64,000 nucleotides of DNA from Methanolobus sp. ZRKC5 (GTDB lineage Archaea; Halobacteriota; Methanosarcinia; Methanosarcinales; Methanosarcinaceae). Numbering within the stretch: the stretch's first letter is position 1; each line of letters opens with the position of its first letter. Location of the stretch: assembly GCF_038446525.1 (NCBI RefSeq), contig NZ_CP151792.1, forward strand, positions 1,116,001 through 1,180,000, in the 5' to 3' direction. A program made the position numbers and the translations under genes. The notes beneath the pieces were generated by a model. It worked only from the letters and a program-made list of their open reading frames with translations, was not told the origin of the DNA and searched no databases. Below are positions 43,001-52,734 of this stretch, piece by piece.

Positions 43001-45064
43001 ATGAATATTTTGAATAATATCAGCCTTAAAAGAAAACTCATCACTTTTGCACTTATATTTTCTATTATACCTGTTGTATTAATGGGTGCATATGCATATC
43101 AACAGGCAGAGCAAGCAATCAACGGGGAGATACAAGAAAATCTGGAAAAACAACTAGTTATTGAAAAAACTTATATTGTGAGTACCTTCGAGAGCGCCCA
43201 GAACAAAGTCAATGATGACCTCAAAGCTGCTCAGATGCTAATGGAAACAAAAGGTACTCCATCGATAATAGATGGGCAATTAGTCTTTGGTGAGGATTAT
43301 GTTGTAAATGGAAACCATGAAGTAGTAGACAACATCAATTCCATGCTTGGAGATTCTGCCACCATTTTCCAGGTCATGGATGGAGAGGCCATAAGAGTTT
43401 CCACTACCAATGTAAAAGATGACGGCAACCGCGCCACAGGAACTGCAGTATCACAAAAAATATATGATACCGTAGTCGTGGATGGAGATGTATATTATGG
43501 AAGAGCATGGGTAGTGAATGAATGGCACAGGTCAGCCTATGCGCCCATGAAGGATAATTCAGGGAATATAGTAGGAATCCTTGGTATAGGTGTTGATGAA
43601 GACCCATTCTGGCAGGAAATGGAAGAGCAGCTACTAGGCTTGACAGTAGGTGAAAGTGGATACTTCTATGTAATGGATTCACAGGGTAATTTGCTAATCC
43701 ACCCTAACAGTAAAGGCGAAAGCGTATACAACAATGACTTTATTCAGGAGATCCTCTTGAATAAAGAAGGGTATGTGGAATATGAATGGGAAGGCGGGGA
43801 AAAGGTTTCAGCATATACTTACTACGAACCTACTGACTGGCATATTGCATCAACAGCATACAAAGAAGAATTCACAGGGCCTCTGGATGCTATCAGAAAT
43901 GGCCTGATTGCAGCTGTGTTGATCTTTGCGGTTGTGGGCTTAGTGATTGGTCTTACATTTTCAAGATCCATAACAAAACCTCTGGGTCAGGTAGTGGACG
44001 TTGCAAACAGTGTATCTGAAGGCAACCTTGCAGTAACGATAAACAATGATTCAACCGATGAGTTAGGGATCCTTTCAAATTCCATGAGCAAAATGGTATC
44101 AAATCTCGGAAAGTTAGTTGAAGAAGTCCAGCATGGTTCAATAAGTGTGTCTTCTGCCGCCGAGGAAATGGCAGCCACTTCACAGGAGGTAACTGCCTCA
44201 GCCAGCCAGATATCCTCTGCGATCAACAGAATCACAGAAGGTGCTCAGGGCCAATCTGTCAAAAGTGATGAGATTGCATTAGCTATGGCTGATATGACCA
44301 ATAATACCCAGAGTATAGCAGAAAATGCTCAACTTGCAGCAGAGACTGCAACTACTGCAAGCAATCTAATTCAGGATGTCGGCAATCAGTCGGAAAACCT
44401 GATCTCACAGATGGATGAGATACAAACATCATCAATGACTTCAGCTGAAGTTATTAGAAATCTGGATGAAAAATCAGCCAAAATTAGTGAGATAGTCAGC
44501 ATAATCACTGGCATTGCAGATTAGACTAACCTTCTTGCACTTAATGCAGCTATCGAAGCTGCACGGGCAGGAGAACATGGAAGAGGGTTTGCAGTAGTAG
44601 CCGATGAAGTTAGAAAACTTGCAGAAGACTCAGGAGATGCTGCTCATCAGATATCAGACCTCATTGGGGAAATACAGGAAGGTACTCACAAGGCTGTTGA
44701 ATCCGTGGAGAGCAGTGTCAGTTCTGTAGGCACAGGTGTAATTGCACTGAACGAAACGGTAGCTGCAGTCAAGAGAATAGTAGAAGGCGGAGGAAAGGTT
44801 GCAAGAATGGCTGAGGATATTGCTGCGGCTGCACAGGAACAATCAGCATCTATTGAAGAGATCACGACTTCCGTTGAAGAGGTCTCTACGATATCACAGC
44901 AATCTGCAGCAGAAACGCAGGAAACATCTGCAGCTATCGAACAGCAGACTGCTTCTATGGAAGAGATTGCAACATCGGCACAGAAACTTGCAAGCCTGGC
45001 TGAGGATCTACAGGACGCTATTAAGATGTTCAAACTGGGTTCAAACGAAGCTATTGATAGTTAG
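43001..45064 (+). CDS. methyl-accepting chemotaxis protein with in-frame UAG (possible pyrrolysine 508)
   Basis: The chemoreceptor has a first membrane helix (about 12-33), an extracellular Cache-type sensor, a second helix (about 300-325), HAMP and the cytoplasmic signalling coiled coil: 687 codons in all. ATG at 43001 with GAGG 8 bases upstream. Codon 508 (44522-44524) is TAG and falls between IADand [34 protein letters not shown], exactly the place of the conserved Gln of the hairpin tip. The frame stays perfectly conserved to 45064. Methanosarcinaceae read UAG as pyrrolysine; a CAG-to-TAG mutation is the simple origin. Otherwise the gene is truncated and cannot signal. The final stop is also TAG, with TGA five codons later. 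Confidence 0.85.
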
Positions 45065-45080
45065 ATAACCTCGTCCTGAA

Positions 45081-45122
45081 AAGAAGGATTCATGGTACAA
45101 TCCTTCCTTTCTTTTTTTATTT
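45081..45122 (+). terminator. hairpin terminator of the chemoreceptor gene
   Basis: GAAGGATT (45083-45090) pairs with AATCCTTC (45099-45106) around an 8-base loop and is followed by CTTTCTTTTTTTATTT. Its position just after the distal stop supports transcription of the full frame through the internal TAG. Confidence 0.65.
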
Positions 45123-45318
45123 AGAACAATCTTACATGCCAGTTCAGCAGATTCTATTCGTTTTTTGATTTTTCTACAAGTGTCACCAAAGATAAGATTA
45201 ATTTTGACAGCCACATTTTAATTTTAATTGAATATGACATAAATATTTTATGCTGTCCGAACCAACTGTTACCATTCAATTTTAGTCATTGGTGGTGGAG
45301 TTACATGGGGATTCAACA

Positions 45319-45873
45319 ATGGATATAACTATTTTTTATCTTGGAGCATTATTCTTTGGTTCAGTGGCCATATTTAATGCATATTCAACTCATAAGTATG
45401 GAGAAAGTTATCTGCCTGCAATTGTGAGCATCATGGTGTTCTTTTCTCTGTTATTGCTCATAATCCTTCCATGGCAATACGGTTATGTTGCTTTCATGCT
45501 CACTATGATCTTCTCAATTGTCAATTACAGAAAATCCTACAGGATCAACAAAGGAAAAATGAGGCAATATATTGAGGATTCTCGGAGTACAGAGTCATTG
45601 AAATTAACAGATTATTTCACAGGATGGAAACTGATCCATCATTTGAACAGGAGATATGGCCCCAATAAAGCTTCGCTGATTTACTCGCTTTTCATGTGGT
45701 TATTTGGTATCCTTCTAATCATCTTAGTCAGTCATTTGTGGCCTGATATTTTTTCAAATATCTGGTACGTGGCATTTATTATGACTACAGTAATGTTTGG
45801 ATTTTACTGGCAGAACAAAAAGTTGCTGGAAAGCCTCAATAAAGGTGATTTCCGGCAAGCAAAAAATAAGTAA
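45319..45873 (+). CDS. integral membrane protein of unknown function
   Basis: A protein of about 184 residues with five hydrophobic segments: two near the start (FYLGALFFGSVAIF; IVSIMVFFSLLLLIIL), one following (YVAFMLTMIFSIV), and two after a basic cytoplasmic loop (MWLFGILLIILVSHLW; VAFIMTTVMFGFYW). I do not recognise the family. I chose the ATG at 45319; a GTG at 45289 is in frame. It lies between the chemoreceptor and a convergent radical SAM gene. Confidence 0.7.
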   Translation: MDITIFYLGALFFGSVAIFNAYSTHKYGESYLPAIVSIMVFFSLLLLIILPWQYGYVAFMLTMIFSIVNYRKSYRINKGKMRQYIEDSRSTESLKLTDYFTGWKLIHHLNRRYGPNKASLIYSLFMWLFGILLIILVSHLWPDIFSNIWYVAFIMTTVMFGFYWQNKKLLESLNKGDFRQAKNK

Positions 45874-45879
45874 AAATGT

Positions 45880-47082
45880 TTAGGATTCTATCTTATCAAT
45901 ATCATAGGGTTTTGATGCATCTTCAGGTATCTTGTCCACCAGTTTCAGGAAGTCCTTTTCCTGCATCAGACATGTACCACGCTGTCCCCTAAAGTGCTTG
46001 TCCTTTCGCATCTTTGTCCAGATGTCCTTTATGGAAATATCTTGTATGTTTCCATAGCTGAATGGGACGTATGGACATGCTGTTACCAGACCGTCAACGC
46101 AGACATGCATCCACCTCTGACCTGCCATGCATCCAAGCATTTCTCCCTCAAAGTACGAGTTGGCAAAGATACGAGGCCCACCTTTAGTAGAATTGATACG
46201 ATGATACATTTCAAGCACTTTTTGCCTGTCATCTTCAGTGATAATAGGGTCATCCTTTTTCTTTGGAACGGATTCCCACAAGGAGAATTCATGGACTCCA
46301 AGTTCCTTTGCAAATTCATACATTGCAGGGAGTTCATCAATGTTCTTTGGTGATACATGAGTTGCCATGGTCACAAGTAATCCTGCCTCTAGCCCCATTC
46401 TTATGGCATTTGTGGCCATTTCAAAAGCACCATCCAGACGACGTACTGCATCATGTTTTGAAGGTTCCGTAGAATATATACTGACCAGCATATTGTGTAA
46501 TCCTGCTTCCTTGAGTTGTCTTGCATTCTCTGGCGTCATCTCAGTACCAGGAGTATACATATTGACAATGGCACGCTCCTTATCTACATACTCAATGAGT
46601 TCATAGATCTCTTCACGCATCATTGGATCTCCTTCTGTGAAGACAATGACCATTGCACCCATGTCGAGCACATCATCTATAGCACGTTTTATTGTCTCGA
46701 TTTCCAGATCCCCTTCCCCTCCGCTAACCACGCAATGTTCGCAATTGCATTTGCAGTTGCGTGTTATTTCAAAGGAAACAGTTTCAGGGATGTACCTGCC
46801 AAGTGCAATCTGAGTTTCAGCCAATAGCAATCGATTGAAAGCTTTACTGGGTATAGGTGGTAGCCATGTGGAAGCTATCACTTTATCGTCATCAACAAAA
46901 GCAGGTTTTTCTTCCTTTAGCCTCTCATTGATCTTTTTCAAAAAAGGGTCACAGGCCTTGCGCAAAGGTCCATGCGCCTTAAGCTGAACAAAATCAGCTT
47001 TTTTATCCATTTTGATTGAAAGTCCGGGTATTGAAACCAATACAATATCTTTGTTATCTGAATTTTTCGAATCGGTTTTCAT
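45880..47082 (-). CDS. radical SAM protein with SPASM-like C-terminus
   Basis: The 400-residue protein has a radical SAM cluster motif C-x3-C-x2-C inside EITRNCKCNCEHCVVSGGE, the GGE-like motif EGDPMM, and a C-terminal Cys set (GCMAGQRWMHVCVDGLVTACPYV, then GTCLMQ) like SPASM/twitch auxiliary cluster domains. About 90 residues precede the core. SPASM proteins often modify peptides or proteins, but the substrate here is unknown. It starts 3 bp after a KaiC-like gene, so the two are almost certainly co-translated. Confidence 0.82.
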   Translation of the reverse strand: MKTDSKNSDNKDIVLVSIPGLSIKMDKKADFVQLKAHGPLRKACDPFLKKINERLKEEKPAFVDDDKVIASTWLPPIPSKAFNRLLLAETQIALGRYIPETVSFEITRNCKCNCEHCVVSGGEGDLEIETIKRAIDDVLDMGAMVIVFTEGDPMMREEIYELIEYVDKERAIVNMYTPGTEMTPENARQLKEAGLHNMLVSIYSTEPSKHDAVRRLDGAFEMATNAIRMGLEAGLLVTMATHVSPKNIDELPAMYEFAKELGVHEFSLWESVPKKKDDPIITEDDRQKVLEMYHRINSTKGGPRIFANSYFEGEMLGCMAGQRWMHVCVDGLVTACPYVPFSYGNIQDISIKDIWTKMRKDKHFRGQRGTCLMQEKDFLKLVDKIPEDASKPYDIDKIES

Positions 47083-47085
47083 TTA

Positions 47086-47871
47086 CTATTCTTCCCCTAA
47101 GATCGAACATCTTTCAAGGGAGAATACATCAGCTTCCTTGCCTATAACAGATTCGGATGAATAAACAACAATGCCTTTGTCAGCAATTACATACGGGCGA
47201 AGTACTTCATCATGCTTTACGCCCCGCATTTTTAAGATCTCAAGGGATCTGATCCTTTCTCCATCAATCCTGAATACCTTAAGGCAGATAACTCCTTCGG
47301 CAAGGTATTCCTCGACACTGAAATTTTCAGGATCCTTATTTATTTCACTCGTAATGAGAGTAGTGCAATCAAAACTCTCAATATTTTTAATGAACTCAAG
47401 GACAATATGCCTCACATTCACAGGATCTGGAGATATCTTCAGTGATGTCATTGAATCAATGAACAAACGTTTTGCATCAATTTCCATGACGCTTGAGTAA
47501 ATCTGTTTCAGTACGGTTTCCAATGTTGCATTTTCATGGTCGCCTTGATTATCTGGCTCCATTGTCTTTTTTATGTAGCGATCATATGCAATTGGATCAA
47601 CCCGTATTATGCGGAGTTTATTTTCCTTTACGAGACGTTCCATGTCCCATCCATGCCTCCACATATTTCTCATTATACGTGCAGGTGTCTCTTCAAATGT
47701 AACATAGACTCCCGGTTCATTGTAGTTGATGATTCCTGAATACAGGTATTGTGAACCAAAAGTTGATTTTCCTGCACCAGGCCCTCCTGTCAGGAGAATT
47801 ACATCGTTTTCGATGAACCCGCCTTCTATAAGTTCATCAAATCCAGGTATTCCTGTTGCTATTCGTGCCAT
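47086..47871 (-). CDS. single-domain KaiC/RAD55-like ATPase
   Basis: The 261-residue RecA-fold protein opens with the KaiC signature ATGIPGFDELIEGGF, Walker A GGPGAGKST and TFEETPARI, then Walker B RLFIDSMTSL. Unlike other KaiC-like proteins in the window both nucleotide-binding motifs look intact. Single-domain KaiC proteins in archaea mostly have regulatory roles. It precedes the radical SAM gene with a 3-bp gap, suggesting one functional unit. Confidence 0.82.
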   Translation of the reverse strand: MARIATGIPGFDELIEGGFIENDVILLTGGPGAGKSTFGSQYLYSGIINYNEPGVYVTFEETPARIMRNMWRHGWDMERLVKENKLRIIRVDPIAYDRYIKKTMEPDNQGDHENATLETVLKQIYSSVMEIDAKRLFIDSMTSLKISPDPVNVRHIVLEFIKNIESFDCTTLITSEINKDPENFSVEEYLAEGVICLKVFRIDGERIRSLEILKMRGVKHDEVLRPYVIADKGIVVYSSESVIGKEADVFSLERCSILGEE

Positions 47872-47984
47872 ATGTTTCCTCGGAGAATTACTTTCAAGTA
47901 ACCCATCACATTTATAGCACTATTAATATATAACTATATCTTGAAGATTAAAAAAGAAAGAGTTGATACCTGCTTAATCAGGCA

Positions 47985-48593
47985 TCATACTTTTTCGGCA
48001 AATGCAAGGGTTCCGCTGATTCTCTTGATCCTTATCTTGAGAGTGTCACCCTTTGCAGCACCTGGTACGAAGATGGTGAACCTATCCATCTTTGCAATCC
48101 CGTCACCCTTGGACCCAACAGCATCGATACGAACATCGTATTCTTTGCCTTCTTCAATGGCGTCCTGTTTGACAGGTGCACTGGCTCGTCTTTTCTTCAC
48201 AGGTCTGTGTGCTCCACAAGCTGCACATTTCAAAACCATGATACGATCCATTTTCATAAGTTGAGTGTCAGGTCTTCCACATTCTGAACACATGACAAAT
48301 TCTTCAACATATGCTTCGATGTTAGCCTTGATCTGGTCCTTTGAGAACCTTCCCTGGAATATCGCCCTCATTCCATCGATCTTGCCGGCAGTACCCATTT
48401 CACGCGTGAGGTACTTCATCACATGATCAGGAGCCCTGTTCATGACATCTGCAATGTTATTGAAATTATCAAGGATCGTAGTCTTACCTTCCATCATGAT
48501 TTTAGGTTCAGGGATTACGAAACGGGCATCCGTAGTCTCCATGTCGGGTAAGTTTGCTATTGCACGATCCAGAAGCGCTTCGTAATCTTCCAT
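47985..48593 (-). CDS. translation initiation factor aIF2 beta with C-terminal TRAM domain
   Basis: aIF2-beta is part of the trimer that brings initiator tRNA to the ribosome. Residues 1-135 match the family, with the zinc ribbon CSECGRPD and CAACGAH. After a short basic linker, residues about 145-202 form a TRAM RNA-binding domain ([32 protein letters not shown]). The fusion is seen in some methanogens. It ends the run downstream of L10e on the minus strand. Confidence 0.93.
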   Translation of the reverse strand: MEDYEALLDRAIANLPDMETTDARFVIPEPKIMMEGKTTILDNFNNIADVMNRAPDHVMKYLTREMGTAGKIDGMRAIFQGRFSKDQIKANIEAYVEEFVMCSECGRPDTQLMKMDRIMVLKCAACGAHRPVKKRRASAPVKQDAIEEGKEYDVRIDAVGSKGDGIAKMDRFTIFVPGAAKGDTLKIRIKRISGTLAFAEKV

Positions 48594-48622
48594 CTTAGAT
48601 CCCTCGTTGTTATTTTAGTCAC

Positions 48623-49141
48623 TTATTGCACAAGTTCCTGGCCCTGATCAACTACGATCCGGATAGGAGTTGGCAGTTTCTGGCCTGCTTTTCGAAGTGC
48701 ATCCTTTGCCACTGCAAAGTGCTCTTTGTTTACAGAGATGGTAAATATCTTCTGGCCTGCTGAAACTCTTGCTGCAGTTCCGACATTCTTCCCATATGCT
48801 CCACGCATACCACTTGATACACGGTCTGCACCTGCCCCTGTAGCCTGCTTGTTCTCCCTTAGAACTTCGTGTGGGTAAACTCTCAGTTTGATGTGGAACC
48901 CTGATCGTCCTGCAGCATTTGTCATTGCACGGTTTGAAGTGATACGTGCAGCTTCAAGTGACTTGTGAGTGAGTTGGCATCTCTCTTTTGCTATGAGCGT
49001 GACCTTTACCGGAAACTCGGCACTCTTGTTACCCATGTCGTAGTGAATTACCTGACTGCCCGGGACACCACCCATGTACTTCTTTCTGGTGAATGAGCGC
49101 TGTCTTACGTTCCTGTACATACTTGCTGGTTTTCTTACCAT
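48623..49141 (-). CDS. rpl10e: ribosomal protein L10e (uL16)
   Basis: A 172-residue large-subunit ribosomal protein. [10 protein letters not shown] at the start, [15 protein letters not shown]-like central segment and [13 protein letters not shown] near the P-site loop identify the uL16/L10e family. Length is standard. It is followed by aIF2-beta on the same strand with a 29-bp gap, a translation-gene pair. Confidence 0.96.
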   Translation of the reverse strand: MVRKPASMYRNVRQRSFTRKKYMGGVPGSQVIHYDMGNKSAEFPVKVTLIAKERCQLTHKSLEAARITSNRAMTNAAGRSGFHIKLRVYPHEVLRENKQATGAGADRVSSGMRGAYGKNVGTAARVSAGQKIFTISVNKEHFAVAKDALRKAGQKLPTPIRIVVDQGQELVQ

Positions 49142-49335
49142 GAATTAAAATCTCCTTGAGTTGATTATTGCAATAAACCATGATACTATAAATAGTACTG
49201 CTGATTTTTTTGTACCTTAATTGATATGTATATATTTGTATTTGTTGATGTTGCCCACCAACATAATAGATTAATCTCGATGGCTGTCCTCATACTACCT
49301 TGGAGTTTATAAGCCTTATCGCTGATTTTGCCATA

Positions 49336-50391
49336 CTACTCCAGTTGAGGCATCAGTAGCCCATAGCAACCAGAGAGCATCATATTCCCAAAAGGTGCAG
49401 CAAAATGAAGTTTGCCCCAGAGAGTCTCATCTTTGTCTTCATCATCCATGTTCTGCAGGATGTTGCGTCTGGGACCTGTGATCATCACAGATTTTATCGC
49501 ATCGGGACCCAGAATTTCCTTTATGTAGCACCCATGTCCACCTTCATCGAAAACATCCTGAAACCCAAGTGTTCCGCATGAAAAATCAATGATATGTTGT
49601 TGCAACTTATTCCCGTCAAGAGCAGAGGTATGATGTTCAAACAGAGCTAACACCCTGTCATCTTTTACTATCGCTGCAAGAGTGTGACCGTTGCCTATGT
49701 TCACCACAAGGGCAGGCTGTATAGCCTTTGGATCAAGAAGTGAACCAAATATCGCTGCAGGGCCTGTATCCATTATAACAACATCCTTTTTACCAAGTGT
49801 GCGTGCTACTGAGGCCATACGGGTGAATTCTTCAGGAACAGTATCTCCCCCGTAAGCAAATTGACTGAACTCCCCACCCTCATCAATAAGCCTCTCGAAT
49901 ATCCTGAATCTATAAACACGATTGCTGATGCCAGGTGAATTACCATGATCCTGTACCGCCACAGCGATCTTATCAGGCATAGACACTCCAAAGCTACCCA
50001 ATGCATTTTCAATTGAATTAAGGTCTATATCCTGTAGAATAATCTCTTCCAGACCTTTGGGTATAGCATCACTATCATTTACTATGTCGATACCCATTGA
50101 CCTTACTTTTTCAAGGTCGTCCTTTATTGTCAGGGCTGCATTTTCAGTGGCATACACTTTATAGCCCCTTTCAATATGGCCGCGGATAGCCTTTACAGAA
50201 GGCCCACCACCCATGACATCCCCTTTGAGGAAGATATCCTGACCTTTTTCGGTTGCCTTTTTTATCCTTTCACCAATAATAACAGTGGGAGATGGCATAA
50301 CCATCACAAGACTGTTTTCGACTTCTTTCTCCGTATCGTGCAGAAGTATATCCTGGGTACCTGTGCCAACATCAATTGCAAGTATTTTCAT
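49336..50391 (-). CDS. DUF1786 actin/FGGY-like ATPase protein
   Basis: A 351-residue protein of DUF1786, with ASKHA-type phosphate loops: KILAIDVGTGTQDILL at the start and VVNIGNGHTLAAIV later. This suggests an ATP-binding sugar-kinase or activator fold. Members have been annotated as pyruvate-formate-lyase-activating-like without evidence. I chose the ATG at 50391 because the fold begins there; the frame is open for 24 more codons upstream. It is divergent from the moaB-like gene. Confidence 0.78.
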   Translation of the reverse strand: MKILAIDVGTGTQDILLHDTEKEVENSLVMVMPSPTVIIGERIKKATEKGQDIFLKGDVMGGGPSVKAIRGHIERGYKVYATENAALTIKDDLEKVRSMGIDIVNDSDAIPKGLEEIILQDIDLNSIENALGSFGVSMPDKIAVAVQDHGNSPGISNRVYRFRIFERLIDEGGEFSQFAYGGDTVPEEFTRMASVARTLGKKDVVIMDTGPAAIFGSLLDPKAIQPALVVNIGNGHTLAAIVKDDRVLALFEHHTSALDGNKLQQHIIDFSCGTLGFQDVFDEGGHGCYIKEILGPDAIKSVMITGPRRNILQNMDDEDKDETLWGKLHFAAPFGNMMLSGCYGLLMPQLE

Positions 50392-50436
50392 GCATATCGA
50401 GCCATTCTTATACTTATTAAGGTATAAACACTTTGT

Positions 50437-50976
50437 ATGAGTAGCCCGACAACAAGAGAACACAAGAGAGATGCTGATAATTCATACTCATTTTACTTGA
50501 TCACGATCTCAACTTCAAGGTATGAGAAATATGGCAACGTCATATCCCCGGATGATGCAGAAGATCTTTCTGGAAAAAAGATGATGGAACTTGTTCTTTC
50601 TAAAGGGCATAGTATCTCAAACTACGAGCTTGTTTCCGATAATCCTTCTATGATTATAGAATCTGTCAATCATGCCCTTGACTCAAATGCCGATATCATA
50701 ATAACAAGTGGTGGCACCGGCCTGGCTTCAAAAGACATAACCATAGAATCACTTGTTCCGCTGTTTGAGAAAGAAATGCCAGGATTTGGAGAACTATTCA
50801 GATACAAAAGTATAGAACAAATTGGAAGCTCCATTATTCTGACACGAGCATCAGCAGGAATTTTGAAAGGAAAAGTACTCTTCTGCATACCAGGCTCTCC
50901 AGCAGCAGTTGAACTGGCATTGAGTGAAATAATTCTTCCTGAAACCGGCCATGTCATTAAACATGCCCGCCAGTAA
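50437..50976 (+). CDS. moaB: molybdopterin adenylyltransferase-like MoaB/MogA
   Basis: The protein (179 residues) belongs to the MoaB/MogA family that adenylates molybdopterin before metal insertion. The MPT-binding motif is visible (IIITSGGTGLASKDITIES), with LFCIPGSPAAVELALSE near the end. A 20-residue polar extension precedes the fold. Together with moeA, moaD and moaA elsewhere in this window it gives most of a Mo/W cofactor pathway, although the genes are dispersed. Confidence 0.88.
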   Translation: MSSPTTREHKRDADNSYSFYLITISTSRYEKYGNVISPDDAEDLSGKKMMELVLSKGHSISNYELVSDNPSMIIESVNHALDSNADIIITSGGTGLASKDITIESLVPLFEKEMPGFGELFRYKSIEQIGSSIILTRASAGILKGKVLFCIPGSPAAVELALSEIILPETGHVIKHARQ

Positions 50977-51149
50977 GAAAAAAAGGTTTATAGCCATATT
51001 AAAATTTAGCAGGGTGTGTGAAAGGCACATTTATATATGTTAAAATTTATATATAGGATAGAATCAGATATTATTAATAGCACTTTAATGGAAAACAGGA
51101 ACGGCATTAAAGGGCAAATCCTATATACAATCCCAATGAAGAGGGTAAC

Positions 51150-51848
51150 ATGTCCGGCTACTCTTTAGGCATCAAGGAACTGGATGAAATACTTGGCAAC
51201 ATCCGGGAAGGAACCAATCTAATGATGATAGGTCCACCTATGAGCCGAAAAGACGAACTGTTGGATGTAATCATTTTTAAGAGCCAGGATCCAGATGATT
51301 CAGCCATAATAGTATCAACACGTGAACCAGGAGAACGTGTACTTGGCTGGTTTGAAGATAATGGAATGGATATTCCAAATGCTGACATGGGTATCGTTGA
51401 TTGTGTAACCAAAACACTTGGTTTGAGTGCAGCAGACACCGATAAGATCAAGAGGACATCAAGTCCTGTAGACCTGACAGGAATTGGAGTCAAGATCAGC
51501 CAGTTCTTTGAAGAAATGCTTGTTAAAAAGCAGAAGAAGAAAATTCATTTATGCATCAATTCACTGTCTACCATCCTCATGTATTCTAACATACAGACTG
51601 TTTTCAGATTCCTCCATGTGTTTACCGGAAGGGTTAAGGCAGCCAATGGTTTTGGAATCTATGTTGTAGAAGACGGAATGCATGATACGCAGACCATAGC
51701 CACACTGAAGCAGCTTTTTGATGGTATGATCGAGATCAAGGCAGTAGGAGATTCTTACGCAATGAGAGTCGTAGGAATGACATCAAAACCGACCCCATGG
51801 TTCGAGTACAGTATTGATGGGACGGAGATATCCCTTAAGAGAACATAA
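51150..51848 (+). CDS. KaiC/RecA-like protein without a Walker A box
   Basis: A 232-residue protein with the opening YSLGIKELDEILGNIREG of KaiC-like proteins. The P-loop position reads GPPMSRKDELL and lacks the GKS/T signature. The Walker B region is HLCINSLSTIL, without Asp. It resembles the N-terminal domain of the 16466-17521 protein and probably binds partners instead of hydrolysing ATP. Related proteins occur in methanogens and haloarchaea. GAGGGT precedes the start. Function unknown. Confidence 0.7.
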   Translation: MSGYSLGIKELDEILGNIREGTNLMMIGPPMSRKDELLDVIIFKSQDPDDSAIIVSTREPGERVLGWFEDNGMDIPNADMGIVDCVTKTLGLSAADTDKIKRTSSPVDLTGIGVKISQFFEEMLVKKQKKKIHLCINSLSTILMYSNIQTVFRFLHVFTGRVKAANGFGIYVVEDGMHDTQTIATLKQLFDGMIEIKAVGDSYAMRVVGMTSKPTPWFEYSIDGTEISLKRT

Positions 51849-51982
51849 TACTCTTTTTCAATATACCAGGATTTATAGAATATTTCCCGGAATATTACCA
51901 AGTTTATCTGTGAATGGACATACTTTTTATACTATATTATAATTGAATCATTTATATCGAACTACTTATCAGGTGTATCATA

Positions 51983-52243
51983 ATGGAAAAAGATAAAATA
52001 TATCAACTAAGAACCGAGGCTACAAAGATCAAACCAATCCTCAATATCGGGAAGAACGGAATTACCGATTCTGTTATGGAAGAGATAAAAAAACAGCTGA
52101 AAGCAAATCGTCTTATCAAGATAAAGATGCTAAAGACCAGTGCTGAAGGAGAGGACATCAAAGCATCTGCAGAAAAACTTGCAGAGGCAACCAAGACTAC
52201 CCTTATAGATGTTAGGGGAAGTACAGTGGTGCTCTATAGATAA
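51983..52243 (+). CDS. YhbY/CRM-domain RNA-binding protein
   Basis: An 86-residue single CRM domain. The family pattern includes LRTEATKIKPILNIGKNGITDSVMEEI, with the GKNG loop used for RNA contact, and a C-terminal DVRGSTVVLYR. YhbY proteins associate with pre-50S ribosomal particles in bacteria; archaeal stand-alone CRM proteins are thought to act likewise. AGGTGT is 9 bases upstream of the start. Confidence 0.9.
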   Translation: MEKDKIYQLRTEATKIKPILNIGKNGITDSVMEEIKKQLKANRLIKIKMLKTSAEGEDIKASAEKLAEATKTTLIDVRGSTVVLYR

Positions 52244-52252
52244 GCAATATAT

Positions 52253-52585
52253 CTAAATATTGTCTTTAAAACCTTCTCCCGAAACGACTTCCACGTCCTG
52301 AACGATCATAAGTTCCGTAGGCAGTAGTTCCTTGAGTTTCGGAATAAGGTCCCTTATTTTTTCTTCCAGGTCCACAGCCTGTACTATTACCGGGAGATCG
52401 GTCCCAAGCCTTAAAACACTTGCAGTGTGTATCTTATGATGCATACCATATCCCTCTATACAGTGATGGACCGTAGCACCTGCGATTCCATTCTCTTTGA
52501 GGAACTCTATGACAGCATGGTGCGCAGTTTTTCCTTTATATTTGTCATTTTCACTAAGATATATCCGCAAAAGCAATGTTTTCAT
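52253..52585 (-). CDS. DUF190 protein
   Basis: A 110-residue DUF190 protein with a PII-like ferredoxin fold: LRIYLSENDKYKGKTAHHAVIEFLKENGIAGATVHHCIEGYG. DUF190 genes are often next to or fused with crcB fluoride-channel genes. Here two crcB genes lie about 1.7 kb away on the same strand, but separated by plus-strand genes. A role in sensing or regulating fluoride export is inference from that association. Confidence 0.85.
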   Translation of the reverse strand: MKTLLLRIYLSENDKYKGKTAHHAVIEFLKENGIAGATVHHCIEGYGMHHKIHTASVLRLGTDLPVIVQAVDLEEKIRDLIPKLKELLPTELMIVQDVEVVSGEGFKDNI

Positions 52586-52734
52586 GGCTGTTATCCTCTG
52601 ATATCACGCATTGTATCTTTATTTAATAATTCTACATTTGTCCCCTGGCTATAAATAGCAAAGCCATTATCACTTATGTATCGTACATTCTATTTAGCAA
52701 CATTTATAGCATAAATGCGATTACAATAATACAT

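Noticed and set aside
44705-45064. Separate 119-residue gene
   Set aside because: It is the C-terminal part of the chemoreceptor in the same frame as 43001-44524; the coiled-coil sequence is continuous before its ATG.
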